A stretch of 64,000 bases of DNA from Oscillospiraceae bacterium (GCA_017416245.1 JAFQCX010000008.1:62001-126000), one strand, 5' to 3'. Positions 8,167 to 17,531 are shown, counted from the stretch's first letter. A program made the numbers and translations. Notes: generated by a model from the letters alone, not told the origin.

Positions 8167-9435
8167 ATGTCTAATTCCCGAGGAAAAAAGCATTATTTTT
8201 CTTGGTTGTTTTTGCTGCTTGCGATCTTTATTCTGATAGGAATAAATGGTTGGAAAGAAGAACTTCCGATTAACAACGGAAACGGTGGCAATAATCAAAT
8301 CATTGCCGGTAGCAATAACAGCGCCGCGGATGCAGGGCAAAGCAACGATGCGAACAAGATCCTTTCTGCTGTACCCAAAGAGCTGCGGAGCAGCTTTTTC
8401 CTGGAAGAAAAGGAAAACCGTTGCTGCAAAACCCTGTTAGGAAATGTGGCTGTTGCAGTTGTGATGGTCAATGATTCTGCAAGTCAGTGGGATGATAAAG
8501 CCACAGCAGAACTGCGAACAGCGCTACAAGACAACGGCCGGGAAGTAATTGCAGATGCCAAGGCCTATGGAGCCGATCTTTCATTAACCTTTCACTATTA
8601 CACAGCCAATATAACAGGGGATGTGGGTACGGATGGTGAAAAGGATTGGCAGGATCAGGCATTGGAAAGCGCTGGGCTGCCGTCTGTATCGAAAGTCCAT
8701 AAATATCTTACAAAACAGCATTCCGCCAAGGAAGCTCCGTTGATGTTTGTGTTGAACAAATCGGGCCGAGCTACCACATCAGTAACAGATGTGGAGTGGA
8801 TAACCATGTTCCATAAATCAGGTTATGATGGCTTTGAGCATGAGCTGCTCCACATTTTTGGGGCAAAGGACTTTTACTATCCCAAAGAGGTAAAGCAATG
8901 GGCAGTAAAATACTTTCCTGACTCCATTATGAACACCGACGGTGAAGAGGTGGATTCCCTTACGGCCTACCTGGTTGGCTGGACAGATACGCTGGCAGAT
9001 AATGCGCTTGCATTTTTGAAAGACAGCAGCAGGATCACAGAAAGCTATATGCAGGAGCAAAATGCGAAGGAGCTCTTCACGGGCGTTGGAACAAAAGAGT
9101 ATGATAACGGCACCTATACCGGCGATTTGTTGCGGGGATTCCGCCACGGCACAGGAACGATGCGCTATCATAACGGCGGCTGGTATACCGGCCAATGGAA
9201 CAATGGCCAACGTTCGGGCTACGGCACGGGCAAAGAAATCTATGACAACGGCTATTATGAAGGCGAATTTTATAATGGCAAGCGTCATGGCCAAGGTACC
9301 TATGTTTGGACCACCGGCAGCAAATATACCGGCCAGTGGACAGATGGTGACCGTACCGGCTACGGTACATTTACGTGGCCGGATGGAACAACCAAGTCCG
9401 GCAACTGGAAAGACGGACAATTCATAGAGCAATAA
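8167..9435 (+). CDS. Membrane-anchored metzincin-like zinc peptidase with C-terminal MORN repeats
   Basis: A 422-residue protein I do not recognise as a named family. A short basic start and one transmembrane helix (residues 11-27) are followed by a low-complexity Asn/Gly linker, pointing to an extracellular body. Residues 225-235 read HELLHIFGAKD, which fits the metzincin zinc site HExxHxxGxxD, and SIMN at 253-256 is placed like a Met-turn. Residues about 312-419 contain five MORN-type repeats with the G-x-Y-x-G-x(W/F)-x-x-G-x-(R/H)-x-G-x-G pattern, for example YEGEFYNGKRHGQGT. It starts 6 bases after rex. A cell-surface protease docked by MORN repeats is inferred; substrate unknown. Confidence 0.75.
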   Translation: MSNSRGKKHYFSWLFLLLAIFILIGINGWKEELPINNGNGGNNQIIAGSNNSAADAGQSNDANKILSAVPKELRSSFFLEEKENRCCKTLLGNVAVAVVMVNDSASQWDDKATAELRTALQDNGREVIADAKAYGADLSLTFHYYTANITGDVGTDGEKDWQDQALESAGLPSVSKVHKYLTKQHSAKEAPLMFVLNKSGRATTSVTDVEWITMFHKSGYDGFEHELLHIFGAKDFYYPKEVKQWAVKYFPDSIMNTDGEEVDSLTAYLVGWTDTLADNALAFLKDSSRITESYMQEQNAKELFTGVGTKEYDNGTYTGDLLRGFRHGTGTMRYHNGGWYTGQWNNGQRSGYGTGKEIYDNGYYEGEFYNGKRHGQGTYVWTTGSKYTGQWTDGDRTGYGTFTWPDGTTKSGNWKDGQFIEQ

Positions 9436-9436
9436 A

Positions 9437-9467
9437 CCCCACCGATTATTGAATCGGTGGGGTTGTT
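9437..9467. terminator. Bidirectional terminator between convergent genes
   Basis: A hairpin with arms ACCCCACCGATT and AATCGGTGGGGT, flanked by A and T runs on both sides. It separates the plus-strand metzincin-MORN gene from the minus-strand glnS. Confidence 0.85.
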
Positions 9468-11147
9468 TTATTTCGCAGGCTTAAAGCTGTCCTTCAGACT
9501 TACGGAACGGTTGAATACCAAATGCTCAGCGGAAGAATCCTTGGAATCGGGGCAGAAGTAGCCAAGCCGCATAAACTGGAAGGATGCCGGCGCCTTAGCG
9601 TTTTTCAGGCTGGCCTCTACCTTACAGCCAGTGAGGACCTCCAGAGAATTGGGATTCAGACAAGCAATGAAGTCCTTGCCGGAAGCGTCGGGATCAGCGT
9701 CATCAAACAGGTTGCTGTACTGACGCACCTCAGCATCACAGCAGGTGGTCGCGTCGACCCAGTGGATAGTCGCGCCCTTGATCTTTCGTCCGTCAGCAGG
9801 ATCACCGCCCTTGGACTCGGGATCGTAGGTAGCCAGCACCTCGGTGACGTTGCCGTTTTCGTCGGTAATACAGCCGGTGCACTTGATTACATAAGCGCCC
9901 TTCAAGCGGCACTCCGGTCCTTCGGGGTACAGACGCTTATACTTGGGGACGGGCTCCTTGAGAAAATCATCTGCCTCGATCCACAGATTCCGGGAGAAGC
10001 TAACCTTCCGGGTGCCGTCTTCAGGCTTGTTAGGATTGTTCTCGATCTCAAACTCTTCGGTTTGACCCTCGGGATAGTTGGTGATCGTCAGCTTCACAGG
10101 CTTCAAAACAGCCATCACACGCTGAGCAGTTTCGTTCAGATCCTCCCGCAGACAGTGCTCCAGGAAGGCAAACTCAATGGTATTGGGGGACTTTGCAACG
10201 CCCACACGATCGCAGAAATTGCGGATCGATGCAGGGGTGTAGCCACGGCGGCGCAGACCGCACAAGGTTGGCATACGGGGATCATCCCAGCCGGAAACCC
10301 GGCCCTCTTCCACCAACTGACGGAGCTTCCGCTTGGACAGCACAGTGTGGTCGATGCCCAATCTTGCAAACTCGATCTGACGGGGGTGATGGGGAACGGA
10401 AACATTCTCCACGACCCAGTTGTAAAGGGGCCTGTGGTTTTCAAATTCCAGAGAACACAGGGAGTGGGTGATACCCTCCAATGCGTCCTGAATGGGGTGG
10501 GCAAAGTCGTACATGGGGTAGATGCACCACTTGTCACCCTGGCGGTGGTGGTGCATATGGCGGATCCGGTAGATCACCGGGTCACGCATATTGAAGTTGC
10601 CGGAGGCAAGATCAATCTTAGCGCGGAGGGTGTACTTGTTGTCCTCAAACTCACCGGCCCGCATACGGGCAAACAGATCAAGGCTCTCCTCGATAGGTCT
10701 GTCACGGTAAGGGGAGGTAGCGGGGGTGTTCAGATCACCGCGGTTCTCTTTAAACTCCTCGGGAGTCAGCTCGCACACATAGGCAAGACCCTTTTTAATC
10801 AGCTCTACGGCGTACTCATAGTCTTTTTCAAAGTAGTCAGAGCCGTAGTAGAACCGATCGCCCCAGTCAAAGCCCAGCCAGCGGATATCCTCCTTGATCG
10901 CCTCTACGAACTCCACATCCTCCTTGGTGGGATTGGTGTCGTCCATACGCAGGTTGCACAGACCGTTATACTTCTCGGCAGTGCCGAAGTCAATGATCAG
11001 CGCCTTGCAGTGACCAATATGCAGATAGCCGTTAGGCTCAGGGGGGAAGCGGGTATGCACGGTTTGTCCTGCATAGCGGCCGCCCTCTGCAATATCCTCA
11101 TCAATAAATGCGTGGATGAAATTTTTGCTCTCAGTGATTTCAGCCAT
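9468..11147 (-). CDS. glnS: Glutaminyl-tRNA synthetase
   Basis: A 559-residue class I synthetase, close to the 554 of E. coli GlnRS. It attaches glutamine to tRNA-Gln. The PPEPNGYLHIGH signature places HIGH at residues 43-46; VLSKRKL takes the place of KMSKS, followed by the conserved GWDDPRMPTL. The C-terminal anticodon-binding barrels are present. The start is set at ATG 11147, preceded by GAGAGGACG; in-frame codons further upstream are not conserved sequence. Most Firmicutes lack GlnRS and use the GatCAB route, but many Clostridia carry glnS, so this is notable rather than odd. Confidence 0.96.
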   Translation of the reverse strand: MAEITESKNFIHAFIDEDIAEGGRYAGQTVHTRFPPEPNGYLHIGHCKALIIDFGTAEKYNGLCNLRMDDTNPTKEDVEFVEAIKEDIRWLGFDWGDRFYYGSDYFEKDYEYAVELIKKGLAYVCELTPEEFKENRGDLNTPATSPYRDRPIEESLDLFARMRAGEFEDNKYTLRAKIDLASGNFNMRDPVIYRIRHMHHHRQGDKWCIYPMYDFAHPIQDALEGITHSLCSLEFENHRPLYNWVVENVSVPHHPRQIEFARLGIDHTVLSKRKLRQLVEEGRVSGWDDPRMPTLCGLRRRGYTPASIRNFCDRVGVAKSPNTIEFAFLEHCLREDLNETAQRVMAVLKPVKLTITNYPEGQTEEFEIENNPNKPEDGTRKVSFSRNLWIEADDFLKEPVPKYKRLYPEGPECRLKGAYVIKCTGCITDENGNVTEVLATYDPESKGGDPADGRKIKGATIHWVDATTCCDAEVRQYSNLFDDADPDASGKDFIACLNPNSLEVLTGCKVEASLKNAKAPASFQFMRLGYFCPDSKDSSAEHLVFNRSVSLKDSFKPAK

Positions 11148-11181
11148 CGTATACGTCCTCTCTTTTGGAAAATTTGGAAAT

Positions 11182-11210
11182 ATTATAACCCATTTCCGCT
11201 GTTTTTGCAA
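11182..11210 (-). promoter_or_regulatory. glnS promoter
   Basis: Read on the minus strand: TTGCAA (11210-11205), 17-bp spacer, TATAAT (11187-11182), about 35 bases before the glnS start. Confidence 0.8.
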
Positions 11211-11311
11211 CTGCAATCGGTTCGGAATCACGAATTCTCCGATTATTTTTTTGGCAAGATGACGAAATTGTAAATTTACGAAAACAAATTCGGAAATTTT
11301 AGAAATTATAG

Positions 11312-11340
11312 TTGTCAATTTGCCCGTCTTATATTAAAAT
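11312..11340 (+). promoter_or_regulatory. pyrH operon promoter
   Basis: TTGTCA (11312-11317), 17-bp spacer, TAAAAT (11335-11340), 28 bases before the pyrH start. It heads the long pyrH-to-udp run, divergent from glnS. Confidence 0.75.
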
Positions 11341-11368
11341 AGAACGGTAAAGGAAGGAGTGGATTTCT

Positions 11369-12100
11369 TTGTCTGAAATTAAATACAAACGCGTTATGTT
11401 GAAGGTCAGCGGAGAGGCGCTTGCCGGCGAAGCACATCGCGGTTTGGATTTTGATGTGATCAATTCTGTATGCCTGGCAATCAAGGAATGTGTGGATATG
11501 GGCGTACAGGTAGGACTTATGGTTGGCGCCGGTAATTTCTGGCGGGGCGTGAAGGACGGCGCAGATAAAATGCAGCGCTCTCACGCGGATGCTATGGGTA
11601 TGCTTGGTACGGTTATGAACTCCATTGCCGTGGCGGATGCTCTGGAAAAGCACGGAGTAGATGCTAGAGTTCTGTCTGCAGTGGAGATGCATAAGTTCTG
11701 TGAGTATTTTACCCGGGACACTGCTGACCGTTACTTAAACGAGGGTAAGGTAGTCATTTTTGCTGCCGGTACGGGTAATCCCTATTTCTCCACAGATACG
11801 GGCGTTGTGCTCCGTGGCGTGGAGATCGAGGCTGATGCAATTTTGATGGCAAAGAACGTGGATGCCATTTATTCTGCCGATCCCAATAAAGACCCCACTG
11901 CCGTGCGCTACAGTAAGCTCACCTATGATGAAGTGCTTGCCAAGCATCTGAAGGCAACTGATTCCACAGCAATGACCCTGGCAATGGATAACGATATGAC
12001 CCTGGTGTGCTTTGGCCTTGCTGAAGAAAACAGTATTGTACGCGTAGTACGCGGTGAAAATATCGGAACAACCGTGAAAACAAGTTTTAAGGAGGACTAA
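11369..12100 (+). CDS. pyrH: UMP kinase
   Basis: A 243-residue amino-acid-kinase-fold enzyme that phosphorylates UMP to UDP in pyrimidine nucleotide synthesis. Conserved features are RVMLKVSGEAL at the N-terminus, GAGNFWRG for phosphate binding, DAMGMLGTVMN, and the C-terminal DNDMTLVCFGL segment. The start codon is TTG (11369) with AAGGAAGGAGTGG upstream. It is the first gene of the operon; tsf and rpsB, which often precede pyrH, are not here. frr follows after three bases. Confidence 0.96.
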   Translation: MSEIKYKRVMLKVSGEALAGEAHRGLDFDVINSVCLAIKECVDMGVQVGLMVGAGNFWRGVKDGADKMQRSHADAMGMLGTVMNSIAVADALEKHGVDARVLSAVEMHKFCEYFTRDTADRYLNEGKVVIFAAGTGNPYFSTDTGVVLRGVEIEADAILMAKNVDAIYSADPNKDPTAVRYSKLTYDEVLAKHLKATDSTAMTLAMDNDMTLVCFGLAEENSIVRVVRGENIGTTVKTSFKED

Positions 12101-12103
12101 ATA

Positions 12104-12658
12104 ATGAGCGTAGATTTTAGCGAATACAGCAAGAGAATGGATAAGAGCCTGGTGCACCTGGCAGAGGAGTTTGACGCAGTTCGCGCAGGCAGAGCCAACC
12201 CCAAGGTTCTTGACCGCATTACCGTGGAATACTATGGTAGCGAGACCCAGCTGAACGGTGTTGCCACCATTTCCTCTCCCGATGCCCGCACTTTGGTGAT
12301 CCAACCCTGGGATACCACCCTGCTGAAGGAGATCCAGAAGGCAATCCTGTCCAGTGAGCTGGGCATCAATCCCCAGAATGACGGCAAGGTCATCCGTTTG
12401 ATCTTCCCCCAGCTGACCGAGGAGCGCCGTAAGGAGCTGACCAAGCAGGTTAAAAAGTACGCAGAGGAAGCAAAGGTTGCTATGCGTAATATCCGCCGTG
12501 ACGGTATGGACTATGTGAAGAAGCTGAAGAAGGATTCTCAGATCACAGAGGACGAGCAGAAGAAGGCGGAAAAGGATCTGCAGGATATGCTGGATAAGTT
12601 TACCAAGAAGGTAGACGAGGCCTTGGCAGCCAAGGAAAAGGAACTGATGGCAATTTAA
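12104..12658 (+). CDS. frr: Ribosome recycling factor
   Basis: A 184-residue protein, the standard length, that splits the post-termination ribosome with EF-G. The family signatures RAGRANPKVLDRITVEYYG (given as RAGRANP and VEYYG), LVIQPWD and PQLTEERRKEL are intact. It is mostly alpha helical with a small beta domain. It lies three bases after pyrH; a G/C-rich hairpin (about 12669-12690) without a T run sits between frr and uppS and may tune the operon without stopping it. Confidence 0.97.
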   Translation: MSVDFSEYSKRMDKSLVHLAEEFDAVRAGRANPKVLDRITVEYYGSETQLNGVATISSPDARTLVIQPWDTTLLKEIQKAILSSELGINPQNDGKVIRLIFPQLTEERRKELTKQVKKYAEEAKVAMRNIRRDGMDYVKKLKKDSQITEDEQKKAEKDLQDMLDKFTKKVDEALAAKEKELMAI

Positions 12659-12719
12659 TTGGCGTGAACTTGGGGGTGCTTGCACCCCCATTCGCTACTA
12701 TTTTAGAAAGGAGTCAGCT

Positions 12720-13442
12720 ATGACACCTTCTGCTAACGAGAATAAACTGCCTGTCCCCAGGCATATTGCTATTATTATGGACGGCAACGGCCGTTGGGCA
12801 AAGAACAGAGGTCTGCCCCGCACCGCCGGTCATAAGGCCGGCGCAGAAAGCTTTCGCCGCATTGCAAACTACTGCCGCACCTTGGGTGTGGAGTATTTGA
12901 CTGTCTATGCCTTTTCCACAGAGAACTGGAAACGCTCTGAAGAAGAGGTCAGCGGCATTATGCGTCTTCTGGGTAATTACCTGAAAGAGGCTCTGCGGGA
13001 TATGGAAAAGAACCGCGTGCGGTTTCGTTTTTTTGGCGATCTGTCCCGTTTAAGCCCCCAATTGCAAAAGCTGTGCGAAGAGGCGCAGAATAAGTCCAGC
13101 GAATATGATGTGCAGGTGAATTTCTGCCTGAATTATGGCGGGCGGGATGAGCTTGTGCGGGCTACAAAGCTGTTTGCCCAGGACGTGGCGGATGGCAAGT
13201 ATAAGCCCCAGGATCTGACAGAGGAGCTGCTTTCTTCTTACCTGTATTCTGCCGACGTGCCGGACCCGGAGCTGATCATTCGTCCTTCCGGTGAAATGCG
13301 CACCAGTAATTTTCTTCTGTGGCAGTCTGCCTACTCAGAGTATGTGTTTTTGAATGTTCTGTGGCCGGACTTCGGTCCTGCGGATCTGGATGAAGCCATT
13401 TCCCAATACCACAAACGCAACCGTCGTTTTGGAGGTGCATAA
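12720..13442 (+). CDS. uppS: Undecaprenyl diphosphate synthase (isoprenyl transferase)
   Basis: A 240-residue cis-prenyltransferase that extends farnesyl diphosphate to the C55 lipid carrier used for peptidoglycan. The substrate-binding motif IIMDGNGRWAKNRG carries the catalytic Asp21. Downstream motifs TVYAFSTENWKR and the C-terminal DPELIIRPSGEMRTSNFLLWQ (quoted in part as IIRPSGEMRTSNFL) are complete. AGAAAGGAG precedes the ATG. It is followed after three bases by cdsA. Confidence 0.97.
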   Translation: MTPSANENKLPVPRHIAIIMDGNGRWAKNRGLPRTAGHKAGAESFRRIANYCRTLGVEYLTVYAFSTENWKRSEEEVSGIMRLLGNYLKEALRDMEKNRVRFRFFGDLSRLSPQLQKLCEEAQNKSSEYDVQVNFCLNYGGRDELVRATKLFAQDVADGKYKPQDLTEELLSSYLYSADVPDPELIIRPSGEMRTSNFLLWQSAYSEYVFLNVLWPDFGPADLDEAISQYHKRNRRFGGA

Positions 13443-13445
13443 ACT

Positions 13446-14261
13446 GTGAAAACCCGTATTATTGCTGCAGTTGTCCTGCTGCCATTGCTTTTGCTGGTGG
13501 TGCTGGTGCTGCCCAAAATTTTCACTGCTGTTTTGTTTGGACTGATGGCGGCGATCGCTGCCCGTGAATTGCTCCACGGAACGGAGCTTGTCAAACACCC
13601 CCGCCTTATCACCTATGCAATGGTAATGGCCTTCTTTGTGCCTGTTTGGAGCAGTATGCAAATGGTGTACTCCCTTGTGCTTTTGGGATCGCTGGTTTTC
13701 TTTGCAGCGTTGTTTGGAGAGATGTTATACTCCAAGGCAACCCTGCGGTTTGAAGAAATGGCACTCACTGTGGTAGCCGGAATGCTGATTCCGTTCTTGT
13801 TTGGCGCAACCATCCGCCTGCACAGCCGCACCTATGGCAGAATACTGATCCTGCTGCCCTTTGCCATTTCCTTTTTGTCGGATACAGGCGCCTATTTTGC
13901 AGGACGCGCCTTTGGCAAGCATAAGCTTGCGCCGGTCATCAGCCCCAACAAGACCGTGGAAGGTCTGTTTGGCGGGATGCTGGGCGCTGTGCTGGGCGTA
14001 ATCGTTTACTGCGTGGTGCTGCAAAAGGTCTGGAATCTGGAGGTACGCTACCTGTATGTGTCGGTCTACGGCATTTTGGGCAGCCTGGGCGCAGTGTTTG
14101 GCGATCTGTGCTTCTCCGCGGTGAAACGTCAAACAGGCATTAAGGACTATGGCAATCTGATCCCCGGTCACGGTGGCATTTTGGATCGCTTTGATTCTAT
14201 GATCGTAGTAGCCCCCTTGGTGGAGCTGCTGATGCTTTATATACCTATGGTGGTGATTTAA
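13446..14261 (+). CDS. cdsA: Phosphatidate cytidylyltransferase
   Basis: A 271-residue integral membrane enzyme that makes CDP-diacylglycerol, the precursor of bacterial phospholipids. About seven hydrophobic segments are present, and the C-terminal signature is intact in the order KDYGNLIPGHGGILDRFDS (residues about 236-254). The start codon is GTG at 13446, just after the uppS stop. The next gene, dxr, begins at the base after the cdsA stop. Confidence 0.95.
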   Translation: MKTRIIAAVVLLPLLLLVVLVLPKIFTAVLFGLMAAIAARELLHGTELVKHPRLITYAMVMAFFVPVWSSMQMVYSLVLLGSLVFFAALFGEMLYSKATLRFEEMALTVVAGMLIPFLFGATIRLHSRTYGRILILLPFAISFLSDTGAYFAGRAFGKHKLAPVISPNKTVEGLFGGMLGAVLGVIVYCVVLQKVWNLEVRYLYVSVYGILGSLGAVFGDLCFSAVKRQTGIKDYGNLIPGHGGILDRFDSMIVVAPLVELLMLYIPMVVI

Positions 14262-15413
14262 ATGGTGCAATGCGTGAGTATTCTTGGGTCGACCGGCTCT
14301 ATTGGCCGGCAGACGCTGGATATCATCGACAACTTAAAAATCCCCGTAGCGGCGCTGACGGCCGGCAACAATGCGGAAAGAATGGCGCAGCAGTGCCGTA
14401 AGTACCGCCCTCAACTGGCTGTTATGGCGAGCCAGGAGGCCGCAAAGCAGCTGCAGGCTGCTATCTCCGATTTACCCACCCGCGTGAGCTTTGGAGAGGA
14501 AGGCCTTATTGAGGCTGCAACCATCGAAAATGCCGATTGCGTGATTACTGCCGTGGTGGGTATGGTTGGCTTGAAGCCTACCCTCGCTGCCATCCGCGCA
14601 GGTAAGCGGATCGGCCTTGCCAATAAGGAAACCCTGGTCTGCGCCGGTGAGCTGGTAATGGCGGAGGCTAAGAAATACAATACGGAAATTATCCCGGTAG
14701 ACTCAGAACATTCCGCAATTTTCCAGTGTTTGATGGGAAACCGCAGTAAGGAGGAAATCAAGCGGATCATCCTGACCTGCTCCGGCGGCCCGTTCTTTGG
14801 AATGGATAAAGAGCAGTTAAAGACGGTTACAAAGGCAGATGCCCTGCGCCATCCCAACTGGAAAATGGGCCCCAAAATCACCATCGATTGCGCAACCCTG
14901 ATGAACAAAGGCTTGGAAGTGATCGAGGCAATGCGTCTGTACGACCTGCCGGTTGAACAGGTGGATGTAGTAATCCACCGCCAAAGCATCGTTCACTCTA
15001 TGGTGGAGTTTACAGACGGAGCAGTGATGGCACAGCTGGGCGCGCCGGATATGCGGCTTCCCATTCAGTTGGCTATGACCTATCCCAATCGGGCAAACTG
15101 TCCTGTGGACGCGCTGGATCTGCTGACCTGCGGAAGCCTGACCTTTGCTGCGCCGGATATGGATGCGTTCCCTTGCCTTGCTTTGGCGCGGCGCTGCGCA
15201 AAGCTGGGTGGAACTGCCTGCCCTGTTATGAATGGCGCCAACGAAGAGGCGGTTGCTATGTATTTGCAGGATGAGATCGGCTTCTACGATATCTATGATC
15301 TGGTTGCCAAGGCAGTGGATGCGGTGCCTTTCATCAAGAATCCTACCCTGGAGCAGATCCTGGAGGCGGATTCTTTGGCGCGGCAGGCTGTTCGCCGTAT
15401 GGCAAAATATTAA
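14262..15413 (+). CDS. dxr: 1-deoxy-D-xylulose 5-phosphate reductoisomerase
   Basis: A 383-residue NADPH-dependent enzyme that catalyses the second step of the MEP isoprenoid pathway, converting DXP to MEP. The Rossmann start SILGSTGSIGRQTLDII is followed by ANKETLVCAGEL, the metal-binding VDSEHSAIFQCL, the flexible loop with LRHPNWKMG, and MNKGLEVIEA. The ATG directly abuts the cdsA stop. With ispG two genes later, this operon carries two MEP steps beside undecaprenyl synthesis, which uses their product. Confidence 0.97.
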   Translation: MVQCVSILGSTGSIGRQTLDIIDNLKIPVAALTAGNNAERMAQQCRKYRPQLAVMASQEAAKQLQAAISDLPTRVSFGEEGLIEAATIENADCVITAVVGMVGLKPTLAAIRAGKRIGLANKETLVCAGELVMAEAKKYNTEIIPVDSEHSAIFQCLMGNRSKEEIKRIILTCSGGPFFGMDKEQLKTVTKADALRHPNWKMGPKITIDCATLMNKGLEVIEAMRLYDLPVEQVDVVIHRQSIVHSMVEFTDGAVMAQLGAPDMRLPIQLAMTYPNRANCPVDALDLLTCGSLTFAAPDMDAFPCLALARRCAKLGGTACPVMNGANEEAVAMYLQDEIGFYDIYDLVAKAVDAVPFIKNPTLEQILEADSLARQAVRRMAKY

Positions 15414-15425
15414 ACGAGGAAAGCT

Positions 15426-16478
15426 ATGACGATTCTATTTGCAATTTTACTGTTTAGTTTACTGATATTTGTTCACGAGCTGGGACATTTTCTTGCAGCG
15501 AAAGCATCCAATGTCCGGGTGAATGAATTTGCTATGTTTATGGGACCTGCTATCTTTAAAAAGCAGGTGGGAGAAACCCTGTATTCCTTGCGTTGCATCC
15601 CCATCGGCGGCTATTGCGCTATGGAAGGGGAGAACGAGGATACAGACGATCCCCGTTCATTTCAGAAAGCGGCTTGGTGGAAACGGCTCATTATTCTGGT
15701 AGCCGGCGCGTTTATGAATCTGGTAGCGGGCTTTCTGATCTTTGCTATTGTGTTTGCCCCTGCCAAGCAATTTGTAGTGCCTGTGATCAGCTCCGCAGAA
15801 GAGGGCTGCACTGTGGTCCGGGAAGGCGGTCTGCAGGTAGGCGACGAGTTTATTGAAGTAGACGGCGAAAAGATCTACGTCCAGTCGGACTTTTCTATGA
15901 TCCTGTATTTAAACCCCGGCGATACCCACGATATCGTTGTAAAACGGAACGGGGAAAAGCTGGTTTTTGAAGACTACCTGATGGAAAAGCACCTGTTTGC
16001 AGGAGAAGAAACCGAGCGTTACGGTTTTTCCTTTGACGTGGTAGATGCCACCTTTGGCAACAAGGTGAAGAATGTGTGGAATACCGGCCTCAATGTGGTG
16101 CGCAACGTGCGTATGAGCCTGCAGATGATGCTCAGCGGTCAGGCAGGCCTTTCGGATATGTCAGGCCCTGTGGGCATCGTGCAAATGATGTCCGATACGG
16201 CGCAAAGCGCCCCCTCAAAGCTGGATGCACTGCTGAATATGCTCTATATCGGCGGCTTTTTGGCGATCAATCTGGCAGTGATGAATCTGCTTCCCATTCC
16301 TGCGCTGGATGGCGGACGGGTGGTTGGGCTGCTTTTGACCACTGCCATTGAGGGTATCACCCATAAAAAACTGGATGCCAAATATGAAGGCTATATCCAC
16401 GGGGTAGGTATGATCCTGCTCCTTGTCCTGATGGGTGTCATCCTGTTCAAGGATATTTTCGTGATCTTTAAGAGGTAA
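15426..16478 (+). CDS. rseP: Site-2 membrane zinc protease RseP family
   Basis: A 350-residue intramembrane metalloprotease. HELGH (residues 17-21) in the first helix and MNLLPIPALDGGRV in a later helix supply the zinc ligands and catalytic Glu. A PDZ domain lies in the middle (about 110-200). In Gram-positive bacteria such enzymes cut signal peptide remnants, anti-sigma factors and small signalling peptides. The gene order dxr-rseP-ispG-polC is typical of Firmicutes. GAGGAAAGCT precedes the ATG. Confidence 0.95.
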   Translation: MTILFAILLFSLLIFVHELGHFLAAKASNVRVNEFAMFMGPAIFKKQVGETLYSLRCIPIGGYCAMEGENEDTDDPRSFQKAAWWKRLIILVAGAFMNLVAGFLIFAIVFAPAKQFVVPVISSAEEGCTVVREGGLQVGDEFIEVDGEKIYVQSDFSMILYLNPGDTHDIVVKRNGEKLVFEDYLMEKHLFAGEETERYGFSFDVVDATFGNKVKNVWNTGLNVVRNVRMSLQMMLSGQAGLSDMSGPVGIVQMMSDTAQSAPSKLDALLNMLYIGGFLAINLAVMNLLPIPALDGGRVVGLLLTTAIEGITHKKLDAKYEGYIHGVGMILLLVLMGVILFKDIFVIFKR

Positions 16479-16484
16479 AAATCT

Positions 16485-17522
16485 ATGACCAGACAGATAA
16501 AGGTTGGAAGCGTTCTCATTGGCGGAGGCACTCCCGTTGCCATACAGTCTATGCTCAATACCAAGACCACCGATGTGGATGGCTCCTTAACCCAACTAAA
16601 AAAGCTGGCGTCCGCCGGCTGTGATATTGCAAGACTTGCTGTTCCCAACAAAGAGGCGGCGCAGAGCATTGCAGAAATCTGTAAGGAATCCCCGCTGCCA
16701 TTGGTTGCGGACATCCACTTTGACTATAAGCTGGCATTGCTGGCTGCAGAGGGCGGCGCATCCAAGATCCGCATCAACCCCGGTAATATCGGCGGGGAGG
16801 AGAATGTACAGGCGGTGGTCGCTGCCTGTAAGGAACGGAATATTCCCATCCGCATTGGCGTCAATGGCGGCAGTTTGGATAAAAAATTGCTGGAAAAGTA
16901 TGGACATCCAACCCCCGAGGCCTTGGTGGAAAGCGCATTTCAGCACTTGGAATTGCTGGAAAAGTACGGATTCTACGATACCTGCGTGTCTATGAAATCC
17001 TCCAATGTGCCCAATATGGTGGCGGCTGCCCGGCTGTTCCGCAGTAAGTGCGACTATCCCATTCACATTGGCGTGACGGAGACCGGCCCTGTGCGGATGG
17101 GTCTTATGAAATCCGCAATGGGAATCGGCGCCCTTTTATTGGACGGAATCGGTGATACCATACGGGTGAGCCTGACCGATGACCCTGTGGAAGAGGTCTA
17201 TGCCGCCAAGGATATTCTGAAGGCTGCAGGCCTTCGGAAAGAGGGCGTTAACATTATCTCCTGTCCCACCTGCGGACGCACCCAAATCGATTTGATCGGC
17301 TTGGTAAATAAGGTGGATGAGGCTCTGAAGGATTGCCAAAAGCCCATTACTGTTGCGGTTATGGGCTGCATTGTCAACGGACCCGGTGAGGCAAGAGAGG
17401 CCGACATCGGCATTGCAGGCGGCGATGGCTGCGGAATGCTGTTTGAAAAAGGTCAGCAGATCTGCAAGCTGCCCTATGAGGAATTGCTGCCTGCGCTACT
17501 AAAGAGAATTGAAGTGCTGTAA
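16485..17522 (+). CDS. ispG: 4-hydroxy-3-methylbut-2-enyl diphosphate synthase (GcpE)
   Basis: A 345-residue [4Fe-4S] enzyme of the penultimate MEP pathway step. The TIM-barrel start VGSVLIGGGTPVAIQSMLNT and VADIHFDYKLAL are conserved. The cluster Cys residues lie in IISCPTCGRTQIDL and MGCIVNGPGEAREADIGIAGG, quoted as SCPTCG and GCIVNGPGE. It follows rseP by six bases and precedes polC by nine. The compact bacterial form without the extra plant domain. Confidence 0.96.
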   Translation: MTRQIKVGSVLIGGGTPVAIQSMLNTKTTDVDGSLTQLKKLASAGCDIARLAVPNKEAAQSIAEICKESPLPLVADIHFDYKLALLAAEGGASKIRINPGNIGGEENVQAVVAACKERNIPIRIGVNGGSLDKKLLEKYGHPTPEALVESAFQHLELLEKYGFYDTCVSMKSSNVPNMVAAARLFRSKCDYPIHIGVTETGPVRMGLMKSAMGIGALLLDGIGDTIRVSLTDDPVEEVYAAKDILKAAGLRKEGVNIISCPTCGRTQIDLIGLVNKVDEALKDCQKPITVAVMGCIVNGPGEAREADIGIAGGDGCGMLFEKGQQICKLPYEELLPALLKRIEVL

Positions 17523-17531
17523 GAGGTTACC

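Noticed and set aside
9522..11273. A 583-codon open frame on the plus strand opposite glnS
   Set aside because: It is the shadow of glnS, with no ribosome site and no family resemblance, while glnS has a full set of synthetase motifs.
12668..12692. Terminator between frr and uppS
   Set aside because: The G/C-rich hairpin lacks a T run, and the operon clearly continues.
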